Shown here: positions 6,704-17,342 of the stretch, one piece after another
Layout: every line of letters begins with the position of its first letter
How positions within the stretch are numbered: the first letter of the stretch is position 1
Origin: Candidatus Fimadaptatus faecigallinarum
GTDB taxonomy: Bacteria > Bacillota > Clostridia > Christensenellales > Aristaeellaceae
Assembly: GCA_018714445.1 (NCBI GenBank)
Contig: DVNK01000034.1
Span: forward strand, 1 to 32,769
Reading direction: 5' to 3'
DNA length: 32,769 nucleotides
The notes under the pieces: generated by a model
Told to the model about the DNA's origin: nothing
Seen by the model: the letters and a program-made list of their open reading frames with translations, nothing else
The model's database searches: none
Translations under genes and position numbers: made by a program

Positions 6704-6919
6704 AATCTTCCGGAAAGACCGGGCAGTAGGCGAATCTAAATCCTTGCAGAGAGCGTGCGCCAGCGGCTGAAAGCGCGCGCATGGAGTGATTCAGTGCCGA
6801 ACACCAACCCGCGACCGGGGGCGCGTGAGCGCGTTAGAGCTCAAATAAGGTGGTGCTTCACAACGAGGGTGGAACCGCGGGCCGTGTGCTCGTCCCTTGG
6901 CGTCGTGGGCGCTTTTTTT
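6704..6919 (+). promoter_or_regulatory. T-box leader (tRNA-Thr sensing) of thrS
   Basis: The hallmark T-box sequence AGGGTGGAACCGCG is at about 6866-6879. Its UGGA can pair with the acceptor end of an uncharged tRNA ending in UCCA. A likely Thr specifier codon ACC lies at 6803-6805 in the context GAACACCAA. The leader ends in a downstream stem and a run of seven T (6913-6919), the off-state terminator. Binding of uncharged tRNA-Thr stabilises the antiterminator and lets transcription reach thrS. The specifier assignment is inference; the T-box motif, promoter and T run are seen directly. Confidence 0.9.
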
Positions 6920-6979
6920 ATTTACCGGAAAGCGCCGGAGCGCTGCGTTGCGCGCCCGATAAGGTATAGGAGGATATAT

Positions 6980-8893
<1,914 letters not shown>

Positions 8894-8972
8894 GCTTGCA
8901 CGCGCAATGCGCGCGGCTGTGAGCCTGACGGCACGCGACAGCCGATGACGGCGCGCAGTAACCGGTCAAATG

Positions 8973-9016
8973 AGAAGCCGGGCCGACTTCCGTGGAGGAA
9001 GCGGTCCGGCTTCTTT
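8973..9016 (+). terminator. Intrinsic terminator of thrS
   Basis: AGAAGCCGG (8973-8981) pairs with CCGGCTTCT (9006-9014). The stem continues inward through GCCG and CTTCC/GGAAG with one bulge, and a short T run (CTTCTTT) follows. It lies in the convergent gap before the minus-strand PHP gene and may also slow transcripts from that side. Confidence 0.8.
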
Positions 9017-9044
9017 GCGCATACGCGTCAAGTTGTAAAGCACA

Positions 9045-10316
9045 TTACAGGAACATGCGCTTGCCGAGCTTGGCCAGGTGTTCGGTGCGCTTTACCAGGT
9101 CGCGTTCGGCGGCCTCGCTTTCGGGGCTGAACAGGCCGCGCGAACGGTCCTGCGTAGACAGCCACTCGTGCGCTATCAGTGCCCAGGTCGAATCGTGGAG
9201 GTTGTTGAATACGGCGTTGCGCTGCTGCTCGCAGATGAACTGCTGGCGCGGCGAATTTATGTCCTCGCCCGATATCTGGAAGAATATCAGATTGTCGCAC
9301 AGCGTGCGCAGCCGTTCGAGCTGATTGAAAGTGTTGCGCGACGGCATGTAGGTGATCGCGCGGAAACCCAACTGCTTCAGCTGGGTCAACAGCACGTAGA
9401 GGAAGTCGTCCTCAAACTTCTGTGCGCGCTTGTCGCCGGTCACGCTGTCGCCAACGTCGCCCAGATAGGGGTACGCGCTTATCGCGCCGACGCGCTCGGA
9501 CAGCGCCAGCACTTCGCGCACGTCGGGGCATTCGGCGTCCGCAGGTATGTAGAACTCGCTGACCAGATCGCTTTTTATCCAGCCCAGCAGGTCATATGTT
9601 ATGAACGGGTTGTCAGCGTCGCGCAGCAGATTCTCGATCTTGGCCGAAACCGGGCGGCCCAAGGTCTCGCGCAGGAACGTTATCAGTGCGTCACGCTCCG
9701 GGAAGCGCTCCAGCAGCTTGAGCGCGAGCGCGTATGCTATGTGGCGCTCGGTAACGGTGCCGCCGGCAGCGCACATGCTGATCGACTCCACATCGCGCGC
9801 ATAGTCAAGTTCCAGGCCGTATTGAGCGAGCAGCTTGTTTATGTTGTCGACCATTGCGCGGTTGCGTTCAGCGCGATGCGCGCGGTAGGGTGCAAAGAAC
9901 GCGTCGACTTCGTCGATGGCATCGTGCGGTATGCCGTGCATCGCCATGTAAATCACGTTGGACTGATCGGGATTGTTTATGCGATGGCCGTTCAGTCCGG
10001 GTGCTGCGAACTTGGCGCGGCATTCGATGCCTATGGTAGTCGCGACTTTGGCGATGCGGCCGGCCTCTATGAATTCGCGCGCACCAGCCACTGTGTCGTG
10101 GTCCATTATGCCACAGGTTATGAGCCCCGAGCGGCGCGCCATATACACGGCCGCAGTGGGCGAGTACGGAGAGAACGAATAAAACGTGTGGATGTGGTTG
10201 TTTACGTCGCGGTTGGGGTTGGGCTTGGGCAGCGCTCCCAATGCCTGCGAGAGGTTGTCCAGCCGCGTGCGCTCATCGGGCGCGTTAAACGGCCGTATTT
10301 CCTCAAACAATGTCAT
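9045..10316 (-). CDS. PHP-domain metal-dependent phosphoesterase-like protein
   Basis: A 423-residue protein of the PHP (polymerase and histidinol phosphatase) superfamily. The first metal motif HxH is at 41-43 (NNHIHTFYSFSPYSP), followed by GIMDHDTV (D72, H73, D74) and the Glu-containing IGIECRAKF, as in family members that hydrolyse phosphate esters. The C-terminal half has no specific match I can name. ATG 10316 overlaps the stop of the upstream isomerase gene as ATGA and has AGGAGG inside that gene's end, so translation is coupled. The two genes probably act in one sugar or sugar-phosphate pathway, but the substrate is unknown. Confidence 0.75.
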   Translation of the reverse strand: MTLFEEIRPFNAPDERTRLDNLSQALGALPKPNPNRDVNNHIHTFYSFSPYSPTAAVYMARRSGLITCGIMDHDTVAGAREFIEAGRIAKVATTIGIECRAKFAAPGLNGHRINNPDQSNVIYMAMHGIPHDAIDEVDAFFAPYRAHRAERNRAMVDNINKLLAQYGLELDYARDVESISMCAAGGTVTERHIAYALALKLLERFPERDALITFLRETLGRPVSAKIENLLRDADNPFITYDLLGWIKSDLVSEFYIPADAECPDVREVLALSERVGAISAYPYLGDVGDSVTGDKRAQKFEDDFLYVLLTQLKQLGFRAITYMPSRNTFNQLERLRTLCDNLIFFQISGEDINSPRQQFICEQQRNAVFNNLHDSTWALIAHEWLSTQDRSRGLFSPESEAAERDLVKRTEHLAKLGKRMFL

Positions 10317-11158
10317 AATCCAGCCTCCTCGCAGATGCGGCGCAGGTTGGCAAGACCTATGCGGCAGCCGTCGATGCAATCCTCCATGCCCTCAAATTCG
10401 AGCGACAGCCAGCCGTTGTATCCTGCGCGCTTAATCAGACGCACGCACTGACGCACCGGCACCACGCCGTGTCCGATTATCGTGCCGCGCAGATAGTTGC
10501 CCGCGCGAGTGCAGAAGAAGCCCTCGCCCGGAGCCTCGCCATCGCCGGACTTGAATATGAAGTCCTTGGCATGTATATGGGCGGCGTAGGGCAGCACATT
10601 GCCCATTGCCACGGCGCTGTTCTCATCGGCGCACATGAAGTTGCCCATGTCGGCCAGCAGCGAGAAGTTGGGGTTGCCCACGGCGCGGTAGAGCGCGACG
10701 ACGCGTGCGCTGTCCTGCACGAGCGTGCCGTGATTTTCGACGAGCGTGCGTATGCCCTTGGTCTTGGCGTACTCGGTCACGCGGCGGCAGCCCTCGGAGA
10801 TGATGGGCAGTATGTCCTCAAACGTCGCGCCGGCGGGGAACGACCAGGTAGTGTCGTGGCGCATCAGCGGTGCGCCCAGTGCGGCGGCGATGTCGACCTC
10901 TTCGCAGACGCGGGCGACCTCGGCCTCGAAGTCGCGGTTGACGAAGTCGGCGCCGGTCAGGTAGCAGGCTATCGGCAGGTCGAGCTCGCGCGAGCGCTGT
11001 GCGATCTGGGCGACATACGGCTCTATCGTGGGCTTGTCGGTGGCGTACTCAATGCCGTCAAAGCCGAGTTCCTTGGCCTTATCGAGCACGGTGAGCTGGG
11101 TGAGTTTCCCGGAGGCGATATACCGGGTGAAGCTGTATGATGAAACGCATATTTTCAC
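10313..11158 (-). CDS. Sugar phosphate isomerase/epimerase family protein (xylose isomerase-like TIM barrel)
   Basis: A 281-residue TIM-barrel protein of the AP-endonuclease-2/xylose-isomerase-like superfamily. Typical pieces are VSSYSFTRYI at the N-terminus, LGFDGIEYA, TLVENHGTLVQDS with the metal-ligand Glu, FSLLADMGNF, AAHIHAKDF with metal His, and a final YNGWLSLEFEG. Start is GTG at 11158 with AGGGGG nine bases upstream. It is the first gene of a coupled pair with the PHP protein. Members isomerise or epimerise sugars and inositol derivatives; the substrate is not evident. Confidence 0.85.
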   Translation of the reverse strand: MKICVSSYSFTRYIASGKLTQLTVLDKAKELGFDGIEYATDKPTIEPYVAQIAQRSRELDLPIACYLTGADFVNRDFEAEVARVCEEVDIAAALGAPLMRHDTTWSFPAGATFEDILPIISEGCRRVTEYAKTKGIRTLVENHGTLVQDSARVVALYRAVGNPNFSLLADMGNFMCADENSAVAMGNVLPYAAHIHAKDFIFKSGDGEAPGEGFFCTRAGNYLRGTIIGHGVVPVRQCVRLIKRAGYNGWLSLEFEGMEDCIDGCRIGLANLRRICEEAGL

Positions 11159-11196
11159 TTCGACATCCCCCTGTAAAGATTTTGTTTGTACTTGAT

Positions 11197-11225
11197 ATTA
11201 TATACCCCACCGGCCGATTGAGCAA
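11197..11225 (-). promoter_or_regulatory. Promoter of the isomerase-PHP operon
   Basis: On the minus strand TTGCTC (11225-11220) and TATAAT (11202-11197) have a 17-bp spacer. The start lies about 30 bases before the GTG start codon. Confidence 0.75.
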
Positions 11226-11321
11226 GTAGCTGTCGAAAAAATTGTTTGCCTGTGGCGCAATTTCTGGGCCCTTGGTGAATAAGTGTTGACGAAGTATGTA
11301 TAACAGGCGGTGTACCGCTGC

Positions 11322-11894
11322 TCAGTCTGACCAATTGAACCATGGGCCGCGCGGCTGTCTGAACACGTCGAACAGCATCTGCGTGAGCTGCTGCGGCGTT
11401 TCAGGGCAGCCATCGTCCAGCCAGAGCCGCGTGACCTCGGCTATGCCCGCCAGCATGAAGCGCTCCTGATAGCTCCATTGGGCGTCGGAAGCCGGGCCTA
11501 TGTCATCGCGCATGCGCGCCACGCGTTCGGCATAGTCCGCCGGCAGCACGAACGGGAATATGTGCTTGCGGGCCGGATTGCGCAGTTGCGCGCGGTAGAA
11601 GCTTGCGTAGGTGCGCACATATTCGAACATGTTCTCAAAGCCTTCCACTATGTTGCGCGTGCCCTCGCGCGTGAATGCCGCGACCATCTCGCTGGACATG
11701 TCGGCCTCGAATTTGTCAAGCATGTCGTACACGTCCTTAAAGTGCAGATAGAACGTCGAGCGGTTTATGTTTGCGCGCTGGCATATCTCCCGCACGTTCA
11801 GTTGCGTGGGCGTGCAGTCCTCCAGCATGGCCATCACGACCTGGCGTATCGCCAGCTCGGTCGCCTTGTAGCGTTGGTTGCCTCGGGTATTCAT
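11322..11894 (-). CDS. TetR/AcrR family transcriptional regulator
   Basis: A 190-residue repressor-type protein. The N-terminal helix-turn-helix is at about 32-52 (LNVREICQRANINRSTFYLHF), the classic TetR recognition segment. The rest is a helical ligand and dimerisation domain resembling the DhaS-like TetR C-terminal group. ATG 11894 follows AAAGGAG by 6 bases. It is divergent from a MATE exporter with overlapping promoters, so it very likely represses that exporter and itself, being released by an exported compound. The ligand is unknown. Confidence 0.9.
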   Translation of the reverse strand: MNTRGNQRYKATELAIRQVVMAMLEDCTPTQLNVREICQRANINRSTFYLHFKDVYDMLDKFEADMSSEMVAAFTREGTRNIVEGFENMFEYVRTYASFYRAQLRNPARKHIFPFVLPADYAERVARMRDDIGPASDAQWSYQERFMLAGIAEVTRLWLDDGCPETPQQLTQMLFDVFRQPRGPWFNWSD

Positions 11895-11946
11895 GGCATG
11901 CTCCTTTGAAAAGTCATTAACTGTACATATGATGATATATTGATGG

Positions 11947-11975
11947 TTGTCCGCTCCATCCACATGCATTATACT
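11947..11975 (+). promoter_or_regulatory. Promoter of the MATE exporter
   Basis: TTGTCC (11947-11952) and TATACT (11970-11975) with 17 bp between. The -10 is shared base for base with the opposing tetR promoter. Confidence 0.7.
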
Positions 11976-11996
11976 GTATATGCAATAAAGTATCAA
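11968..11996 (-). promoter_or_regulatory. Promoter of the tetR-family gene
   Basis: On the minus strand TTGATA (11996-11991), 17 bp, then TATAAT (11973-11968). It overlaps the plus-strand promoter of the MATE gene, so only one polymerase can occupy the site at a time. Confidence 0.8.
11970..11980. promoter_or_regulatory. Palindrome at the shared -10 region, candidate TetR operator
   Basis: TATACTGTATA is an 11-bp inverted repeat with a single central base. It covers the plus-strand -10 and most of the minus-strand -10. With outer TGCA flanks (TGCAT...ATGCA, 20 bp in all) it is a reasonable TetR-type operator. A protein bound here would block both promoters. Confidence 0.5.
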
Positions 11997-12029
11997 GTGT
12001 CTTGTTAATCGGCGACAGGAGGGGGACAC

Positions 12030-13385
12030 ATGAACAGGGACGATATGATAATGCGGGGGCCGGTATGGAGGCTGTGGCTCGGCATGAGCCTGCCCACGAT
12101 ATTCGTGATGCTGGTGATAGTGGCATACAACATGGCGGACGTTTACTTCATAGGGCGCGTCGGTGATGCGGCGCAGGTGGCGGCGATATCGCTGGCGGGG
12201 CCGGCATATGGCCTGATACAGGGGTTGGGCACGCTGCTGGGCTCGGGCGGGTGCACGGCGGCGGCGCTGGCGTCGGGGCGCGGACGGCGCGTGGAGCTCG
12301 CAGCGGTGACCAGCTTTTGCCTGTACGGCTCACTTGCAGTGGGGACGGCGCTGGGAATTGCCGGGGCGGTGTATGCGACTGAGGTAGGGCAGCTGCTGGG
12401 CGCGCGCGGCGCTGTACAGCCATATGCCGCAGAGTATCTGCGCATACTGGCGATGGGCGCGCCGGCGATACTGACGACCGGCGTGCTGGCGAACATGGCG
12501 CGCGCCGACGGTTCCATGAAGGACGCGATGCTGGGTAATGGCCTGGGCACGGTGCTCAACATAGTCCTCGACCCGCTGCTGATAGAGGTGCTGGGCCTGG
12601 GCGTGCGCGGCGCGGCGCTGGCGACGGTGCTGGGCAACCTGATCGGCGGCGCGGTACTCCTGACGCGGCTGGCGCGCCGGCCGGGCAACTCGTTCGACCC
12701 ACGCGCACTGCGCGGCAATGCGCGCGTATGTGGGCGGGTGCTGGCGCTGGGACTGCCGCTGGCGCTCAGCGTGCTGCTGGGCAGCTGTGCCGGCGCGCTG
12801 GGCAATGGCCTGCTGTCGGGCTATGGCACAGTGGCGGTAGCCGCCAACGGCGTGGCCAGCAAGGCGGGCATGCTGGTGTCGATGGTCGCGATGGGTGTGT
12901 GCATGGGCATACAGCCGGCGATATCGATAGCGTGCGGGCGGGGCGATGCAAAGCGCGCCTGCAGGATAGCGCGCAATACCGGCCTGATGGCGTTTGCATT
13001 GAGTGCGGCGCTGACGCTGGCGTGCGCGGTCGGTCGGGCTGGATTCGTGGGCGCGTTCGTGCGCGAGCCCGAGGTCGTGCAGCTGGGCGTCGTAATGCTG
13101 TCGGTATCGCTGATAGTTTGTCCGCTCAGCGGCATATATCAGATGTGCACGGCGTTTTTGCAGGCGACCGGCGATGCGTCGGGCGCGACGCTGTTGTCGG
13201 TGTTGAGACAGGGGATAGTGTTCGTGCCATGCCTCTACATAACGAACATGCTGGGCGGATTGTACGGACTGATGTATGCGGGCGTGATAGCGGATGTGGC
13301 GGCACTCGCGCTCGCGCTGATGTTCGTGTACAGGCAGGGGCGCAGACTGCACGGCGCCGGCATGCCAACGCCGGCAGCGCTTTGA
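12030..13385 (+). CDS. MATE family efflux transporter
   Basis: A 451-residue, 12-segment multidrug and toxin extrusion protein in two homologous halves. The opening GPVWRLWLGMSLPTIFVMLVIVAYNMADVYFIGR is typical (shown in parts: SLPTIFVMLV, YNMADVYFIG), as is IVLDPLLI in the first half. The second half has GIQPAISIACGRGDAKRA. It exports cations or drugs using a Na+ or H+ gradient. ATG 12030 has AGGAGGGGG shortly before it. It is divergent from and probably repressed by the TetR protein. The protein is very rich in Ala, Gly and Leu and the DNA is richer in GC than the window average. Confidence 0.93.
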   Translation: MNRDDMIMRGPVWRLWLGMSLPTIFVMLVIVAYNMADVYFIGRVGDAAQVAAISLAGPAYGLIQGLGTLLGSGGCTAAALASGRGRRVELAAVTSFCLYGSLAVGTALGIAGAVYATEVGQLLGARGAVQPYAAEYLRILAMGAPAILTTGVLANMARADGSMKDAMLGNGLGTVLNIVLDPLLIEVLGLGVRGAALATVLGNLIGGAVLLTRLARRPGNSFDPRALRGNARVCGRVLALGLPLALSVLLGSCAGALGNGLLSGYGTVAVAANGVASKAGMLVSMVAMGVCMGIQPAISIACGRGDAKRACRIARNTGLMAFALSAALTLACAVGRAGFVGAFVREPEVVQLGVVMLSVSLIVCPLSGIYQMCTAFLQATGDASGATLLSVLRQGIVFVPCLYITNMLGGLYGLMYAGVIADVAALALALMFVYRQGRRLHGAGMPTPAAL

Positions 13386-13481
13386 ACATGGCGCCGCCGG
13401 CGGACAGGGAAACTTCCTATTCTATATAAATGCGCTTGACGGAGCGACTGCGGTCTGCAGAAAGCGCCGGCGGGTCGGGCA

Positions 13482-15329
13482 TCACACGCCCTCCTCAGCC
13501 AGCTTCACGCCCAGCAGATCGGCCTCCTTCTCATTGCGGAACTGGTTGGTATACAGGTCGTAGTAGTGGCCGTGCAGTGCTATCAGCTCGCGGTGCGTGC
13601 CCTCCTCGATGACCTCGCCGTTATGTATGACCAGTATGCGATCGGCGGTGCGAATCGTGGACAGGCGGTGGGCGATGATGAAGCTGGTGCGGCCCTCGAG
13701 CGCGGAGGCTATCGCGCGCTGTATCGCCTGCTCGGTCTCAGTATCGACCGACGACGTGGCTTCGTCCAACACGAATATGCGCGGCGAGCCGACCAGCGCG
13801 CGGGCAAAGCTCAACAACTGCTTCTCACCGGTGGATAGGCGGTTGCCGCCCTCGCCGACGTCGGTGTCGTAGCCCTTTTCGAGCTTCATGATGAACTCCT
13901 CGGCGCCGACCATGCGCGCGGCCTGACGCACCTGTTCGTCGGTGGCGTCCAGGTTGCCGTAGCGAATGTTATCGGCTATCGTGCCGGTGAACAGGTGGGG
14001 CGTCTGCAACACGTAGCCCAGGTTTGCGTGCAGCCACAGCTGGGAGCGCTCGCGGTAATCGCGACCGTCTATCAGTATGCGGCCCTCGGTCGGCTCGTAG
14101 AAGCGGCAGATCAGGTTGACTATCGTGGATTTGCCCGAGCCGGTTTCGCCGACAAGCGCTATCGTCTGGCCGTGGCGCACCTGCAGATTGAAGTTGCGCA
14201 GCACCTTTTCGCCCTTCTTGTACTGGAACGACACGTTATCAAAGGTTATGTCGCCAATTATGGGCTCCCAGTTTTCGCGTTTGGGCTCGAAAGAGGTGCC
14301 GTACTTGGCGATAACCTCGGGGGTATCCTGTATGTCAGGCTCGGTCTCCATCATCGTTATGACGCGTTCGGCGGCCGCCTGCGAGGACTGCAGGTCGGCG
14401 AATATGCGGGCGATCTCGCGTATCGGTTCAAATATCGACACGCTGTACGATATGAACACGTTCAGCGTACCTATCGTCATAGTGCCTGAGAACACATCGT
14501 AGCCGCCTTTCCACAGCACATACGCAGTGGCGAACGATCCCAGCGTTATGACCAGCGGCATGAACAGCGCGGACAGCACCGCGGCGCGTATCGAGTTGTA
14601 CTTCATCGTGCCGGTCAGCTGTTTGAACTCCTCAAAATTGGCGTCCTCGCGCACGAGCGTCTTGGTGGTCTTGGCGCCCATGATGCCCTCGTTGAACGCG
14701 CCGGTTATCTTGGAGTTGGTCTTGCGCACGTTGCGGTAGCTGGCGAGTATCTTCTTCTGGAAGTAGAGCGATATCACGGCCAGCGGCGGCACGACGGCCA
14801 GCACGGCCAGCGTCAGCCGCCAGTCGAGCGTGAACATGGTTATCGCGGTGAATACTATGTAACAGCTGCCCCACAGCAGGTCGACCAGCGTCCAGCCCAC
14901 GGTGTCGCCCAGGCGCTGAGTGTCGTTGGTCATGCGGGCGATCAGGTAGCCCACCGGCGTGTGGTCATAGTATGAGAACGGCTGTTCCTGAAGCCGCGCG
15001 AATGCCAACTTGCGTATCCTGTGGCACATGCCTATCTCGGTGCGGTTGGCAAAGTGTATGAACATGAATATGCACGCCACCTGGAAAAGCACCAGCAGCA
15101 CGTACAGCACTGCAAAACCGGTGATGCCGTCCAGCGAACCCTGCTGCACGAAAGTGTCTATCGCGTAGCGGTTCATAAGCGGGAATACGGTGTCCATGCC
15201 GGCCGAGCACATCATGCACAGCGACAGGCCGATCAGGTACTTGTAAAACGGACGCGCATAGTACAGCAGTCGCTTCCAGAGGCCTGCGTCAAATCGCTTT
15301 GTATATTCCTGCTCCTCCTGGAATTGCAT
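13482..15329 (-). CDS. ABC exporter half-transporter, catalytic subunit of a heterodimer
   Basis: A 615-residue membrane plus ATPase half-transporter. Six membrane segments lie in about 25-310. Walker A is GETGSGKS (394-401), the signature is the unusual LSTGE (498-502), Walker B ends in LDE with catalytic Glu523, and the switch His is 554. With its upstream partner it forms the pattern of heterodimeric exporters (BmrCD, LmrCD, TM287/288): this subunit brings the intact Glu but a changed signature. ATG 15329 is preferred over TTG 15335 because AGGAAG (15340-15345) is 10 bases from it. It is second in the operon. Likely function is drug, lipid or peptide export; the substrate is unknown. Confidence 0.92.
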   Translation of the reverse strand: MQFQEEQEYTKRFDAGLWKRLLYYARPFYKYLIGLSLCMMCSAGMDTVFPLMNRYAIDTFVQQGSLDGITGFAVLYVLLVLFQVACIFMFIHFANRTEIGMCHRIRKLAFARLQEQPFSYYDHTPVGYLIARMTNDTQRLGDTVGWTLVDLLWGSCYIVFTAITMFTLDWRLTLAVLAVVPPLAVISLYFQKKILASYRNVRKTNSKITGAFNEGIMGAKTTKTLVREDANFEEFKQLTGTMKYNSIRAAVLSALFMPLVITLGSFATAYVLWKGGYDVFSGTMTIGTLNVFISYSVSIFEPIREIARIFADLQSSQAAAERVITMMETEPDIQDTPEVIAKYGTSFEPKRENWEPIIGDITFDNVSFQYKKGEKVLRNFNLQVRHGQTIALVGETGSGKSTIVNLICRFYEPTEGRILIDGRDYRERSQLWLHANLGYVLQTPHLFTGTIADNIRYGNLDATDEQVRQAARMVGAEEFIMKLEKGYDTDVGEGGNRLSTGEKQLLSFARALVGSPRIFVLDEATSSVDTETEQAIQRAIASALEGRTSFIIAHRLSTIRTADRILVIHNGEVIEEGTHRELIALHGHYYDLYTNQFRNEKEADLLGVKLAEEGV

Positions 15330-15409
15330 GGTCAAATCACTTCCTATCTATATGGATATAGGGGCCCGACTCGCCGGAACCGTGTGGCGGTCCGGCGCAG
15401 CGTCGGGGC

Positions 15410-17218
15410 TTAGGCGAGCTGTTCCAGCTCATCCTCGAGCGAGTTCTGTATCATGTTGACGCGCTTGTAGAGGCCTTCCTGCTTGATCAGCTCGTCATGG
15501 GTGCCCTGTTGGATTATGCGGCCCTGTTCGAGCACTACTATGAAGTCGGCCTGGGACAGCGTGGTTATGCGATGCGATATTATGAACGTCGTTATGCCCT
15601 GCTTGCGTTCCTTGAGCGCCTCACGAATGGCGGCGTCGGTCTCGGTGTCCACAGCGCTGAGCGAGTCGTCGAATATCAGCACGTCATTTTCCTTGCACAG
15701 CGTGCGGGCTATGGCGACGCGCTGCTTCTGTCCGCCCGACAGCGTGACGCCGCGCTCGCCCACCAGCGTGTCGTAGCCGTTTTCGAATTCGGTAATGAAC
15801 TCGTCGGCGCGGGCGGTGCGGGCGGCTTCGCGCACTTCCTCAAACGTAACGTCGGGCTTGGCTATGCCCAGGTTGCTCTCTATCGTGCGCGAATACAGGA
15901 ACGGCTCCTGCAGTATCAGGCCCACGCGAGAGCGAAGCCAGGCCTTGTCGATGTCCTTTATGTCGACTCCGCCGATTGTAATGCGGCCCTGCGTGCAATC
16001 GTACAGGCGCTGCAACAGATGCATCAGCGACGATTTGCCCGAGCCGGTCGCGCCCAGTATTGCGACTGTCGCGCCCTGCGGCACGGTAAACGATATGTCC
16101 TGCAGCACGGGCTTTGAGCGGTCGTAGCCAAACGTAACGTGGTCGAACACTATGTCGCGGTTGATCGGCGGATGGAGCATTGCCTCGGAATTGGGTTCGC
16201 TCTTCTGACAGAGTATCTCGTCTATGCGGTCAAGTGCGACGAAGGATTTGCCCATGTCCGAGAGTATGCGGCCCAACTGGCGCACCGGCCAGAGCAGCTG
16301 GCCCACATAGCTGGTGAACACCAGCAGATCGCCCACGGTCAGCTCGCCGTTTGCGGCCATCACGACGCCCACCAGCAGCGATATCGCCGACTGTGACATC
16401 GTAAGCAAATCGCTGATAGACCAATAGTAAGCCAGCAGATTGGCCTGATGTGCCGCCAGGTCGCGGTAGCGGTCGTTGACGCGGTTGAACTTTTCTACTT
16501 CAAAGCGTTCGCGCCCGAACGCGCGCACCACGCGCACGCCGGTCAGGTTTTCCTGGAGCACGGCGCTCATGCGGCCCTCGGCCTCGTCGGTTTCACGAAA
16601 GCGGCGCATTGTCAGCTTAAAGAACACCATGCCATATGCAAACAGTGCCGGCACGAGTATCAGCGAAGCGAACGTCATCGTGACGTTCATGCGCAGCATT
16701 ATGATAAGCGCGATCACAAGCATGAATACCGCGCGGAATATCTCAACGAGCTGGCCGGACAGAAAGCGGCGCACGGTCTCAACGTCCGAGGTGCAGCGCT
16801 GGATCAGGTCGCCGGTTGCGGCCTTGACGTGGTAGTCATAGGGTAGCGTCTGCAGGTGGCGATAGAGGCGGTTGCGCATCTTTTCGGCAATGGACTCGCT
16901 GGCCTGCGCGGTCCACTTGCCGCGCAGAAACATGACGACGCCATTGACTATGTTGATCGCAATCAGCACTGCGGCCAATATCCACATGTTGTTGGCCAGG
17001 AACTCGCGGCCACCGCGCGCGTCGACCCAGGTCTGCAGCACGCCGGGCAGCTCTAGCGGGCGCGCGTTGCCTATAACCGAGTCGATTATCTCGCTGAGCA
17101 GCAGCGGACTTATGAACGCCACGCCAACCGCGATTATCACGGTGACTATGGAGCCTATGTACTTAAGTCGCGTGCCGCGCATGAATTCTAGGCAGAGTTT
17201 GAGTCTTCTGGATTGCAT
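15410..17218 (-). CDS. ABC exporter half-transporter, degenerate-site subunit of a heterodimer
   Basis: A 602-residue half-transporter, first structural gene of the exporter operon. Walker A is GATGSGKS (389-396) and the signature a canonical LSGGQ (493-497). Walker B reads LIFDDS, so the catalytic Glu position is Asp518; the switch His is 549. A degenerate Walker B here and an altered signature in the partner together build one inactive and one active ATP site, as known for heterodimeric exporters. ATG 17218 has GGGGGT upstream. About 80 bases separate it from the downstream half gene, with a small hairpin in between. It lies directly behind a leader peptide gene and terminator, so transcription attenuation is likely. 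Confidence 0.92.
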   Translation of the reverse strand: MQSRRLKLCLEFMRGTRLKYIGSIVTVIIAVGVAFISPLLLSEIIDSVIGNARPLELPGVLQTWVDARGGREFLANNMWILAAVLIAINIVNGVVMFLRGKWTAQASESIAEKMRNRLYRHLQTLPYDYHVKAATGDLIQRCTSDVETVRRFLSGQLVEIFRAVFMLVIALIIMLRMNVTMTFASLILVPALFAYGMVFFKLTMRRFRETDEAEGRMSAVLQENLTGVRVVRAFGRERFEVEKFNRVNDRYRDLAAHQANLLAYYWSISDLLTMSQSAISLLVGVVMAANGELTVGDLLVFTSYVGQLLWPVRQLGRILSDMGKSFVALDRIDEILCQKSEPNSEAMLHPPINRDIVFDHVTFGYDRSKPVLQDISFTVPQGATVAILGATGSGKSSLMHLLQRLYDCTQGRITIGGVDIKDIDKAWLRSRVGLILQEPFLYSRTIESNLGIAKPDVTFEEVREAARTARADEFITEFENGYDTLVGERGVTLSGGQKQRVAIARTLCKENDVLIFDDSLSAVDTETDAAIREALKERKQGITTFIISHRITTLSQADFIVVLEQGRIIQQGTHDELIKQEGLYKRVNMIQNSLEDELEQLA

Positions 17219-17291
17219 ATTACCCCCATTGCCCGCGCATGGCGGGCGGTCGAGCCCGGCGGCTGAGTCAGGACAGTGCGTCCGGACACAT

Positions 17292-17323
17292 AAAAAGGCC
17301 GCCGAGCGATGTGCTCAGCGGCC
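17292..17323 (-). terminator. Attenuator-type intrinsic terminator between leader peptide gene and ABC operon
   Basis: On the minus strand GGCCGCTGAGC (17323-17313), loop ACATC, GCTCGGCGGCC (17307-17297) form a 10-bp stem with one mismatch. Five T (17296-17292) follow. It starts 19 bases after the leader peptide stop and ends 73 bases before the ABC start codon, so transcripts from the leader promoter must pass it to express the exporter. Confidence 0.88.
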
Positions 17324-17342
17324 GAATTAATGCGTGATTGCG

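Noticed and set aside
9078..10451. Long plus-strand open frame antisense to the PHP and isomerase genes
   Set aside because: It is a mirror of the real minus-strand genes, has no ribosome site and shows no recognisable domain.
15337..15409. GC-rich hairpin between the two ABC half-transporter genes
   Set aside because: On the minus strand it has no T run, so it is not a terminator. It may only influence mRNA stability.
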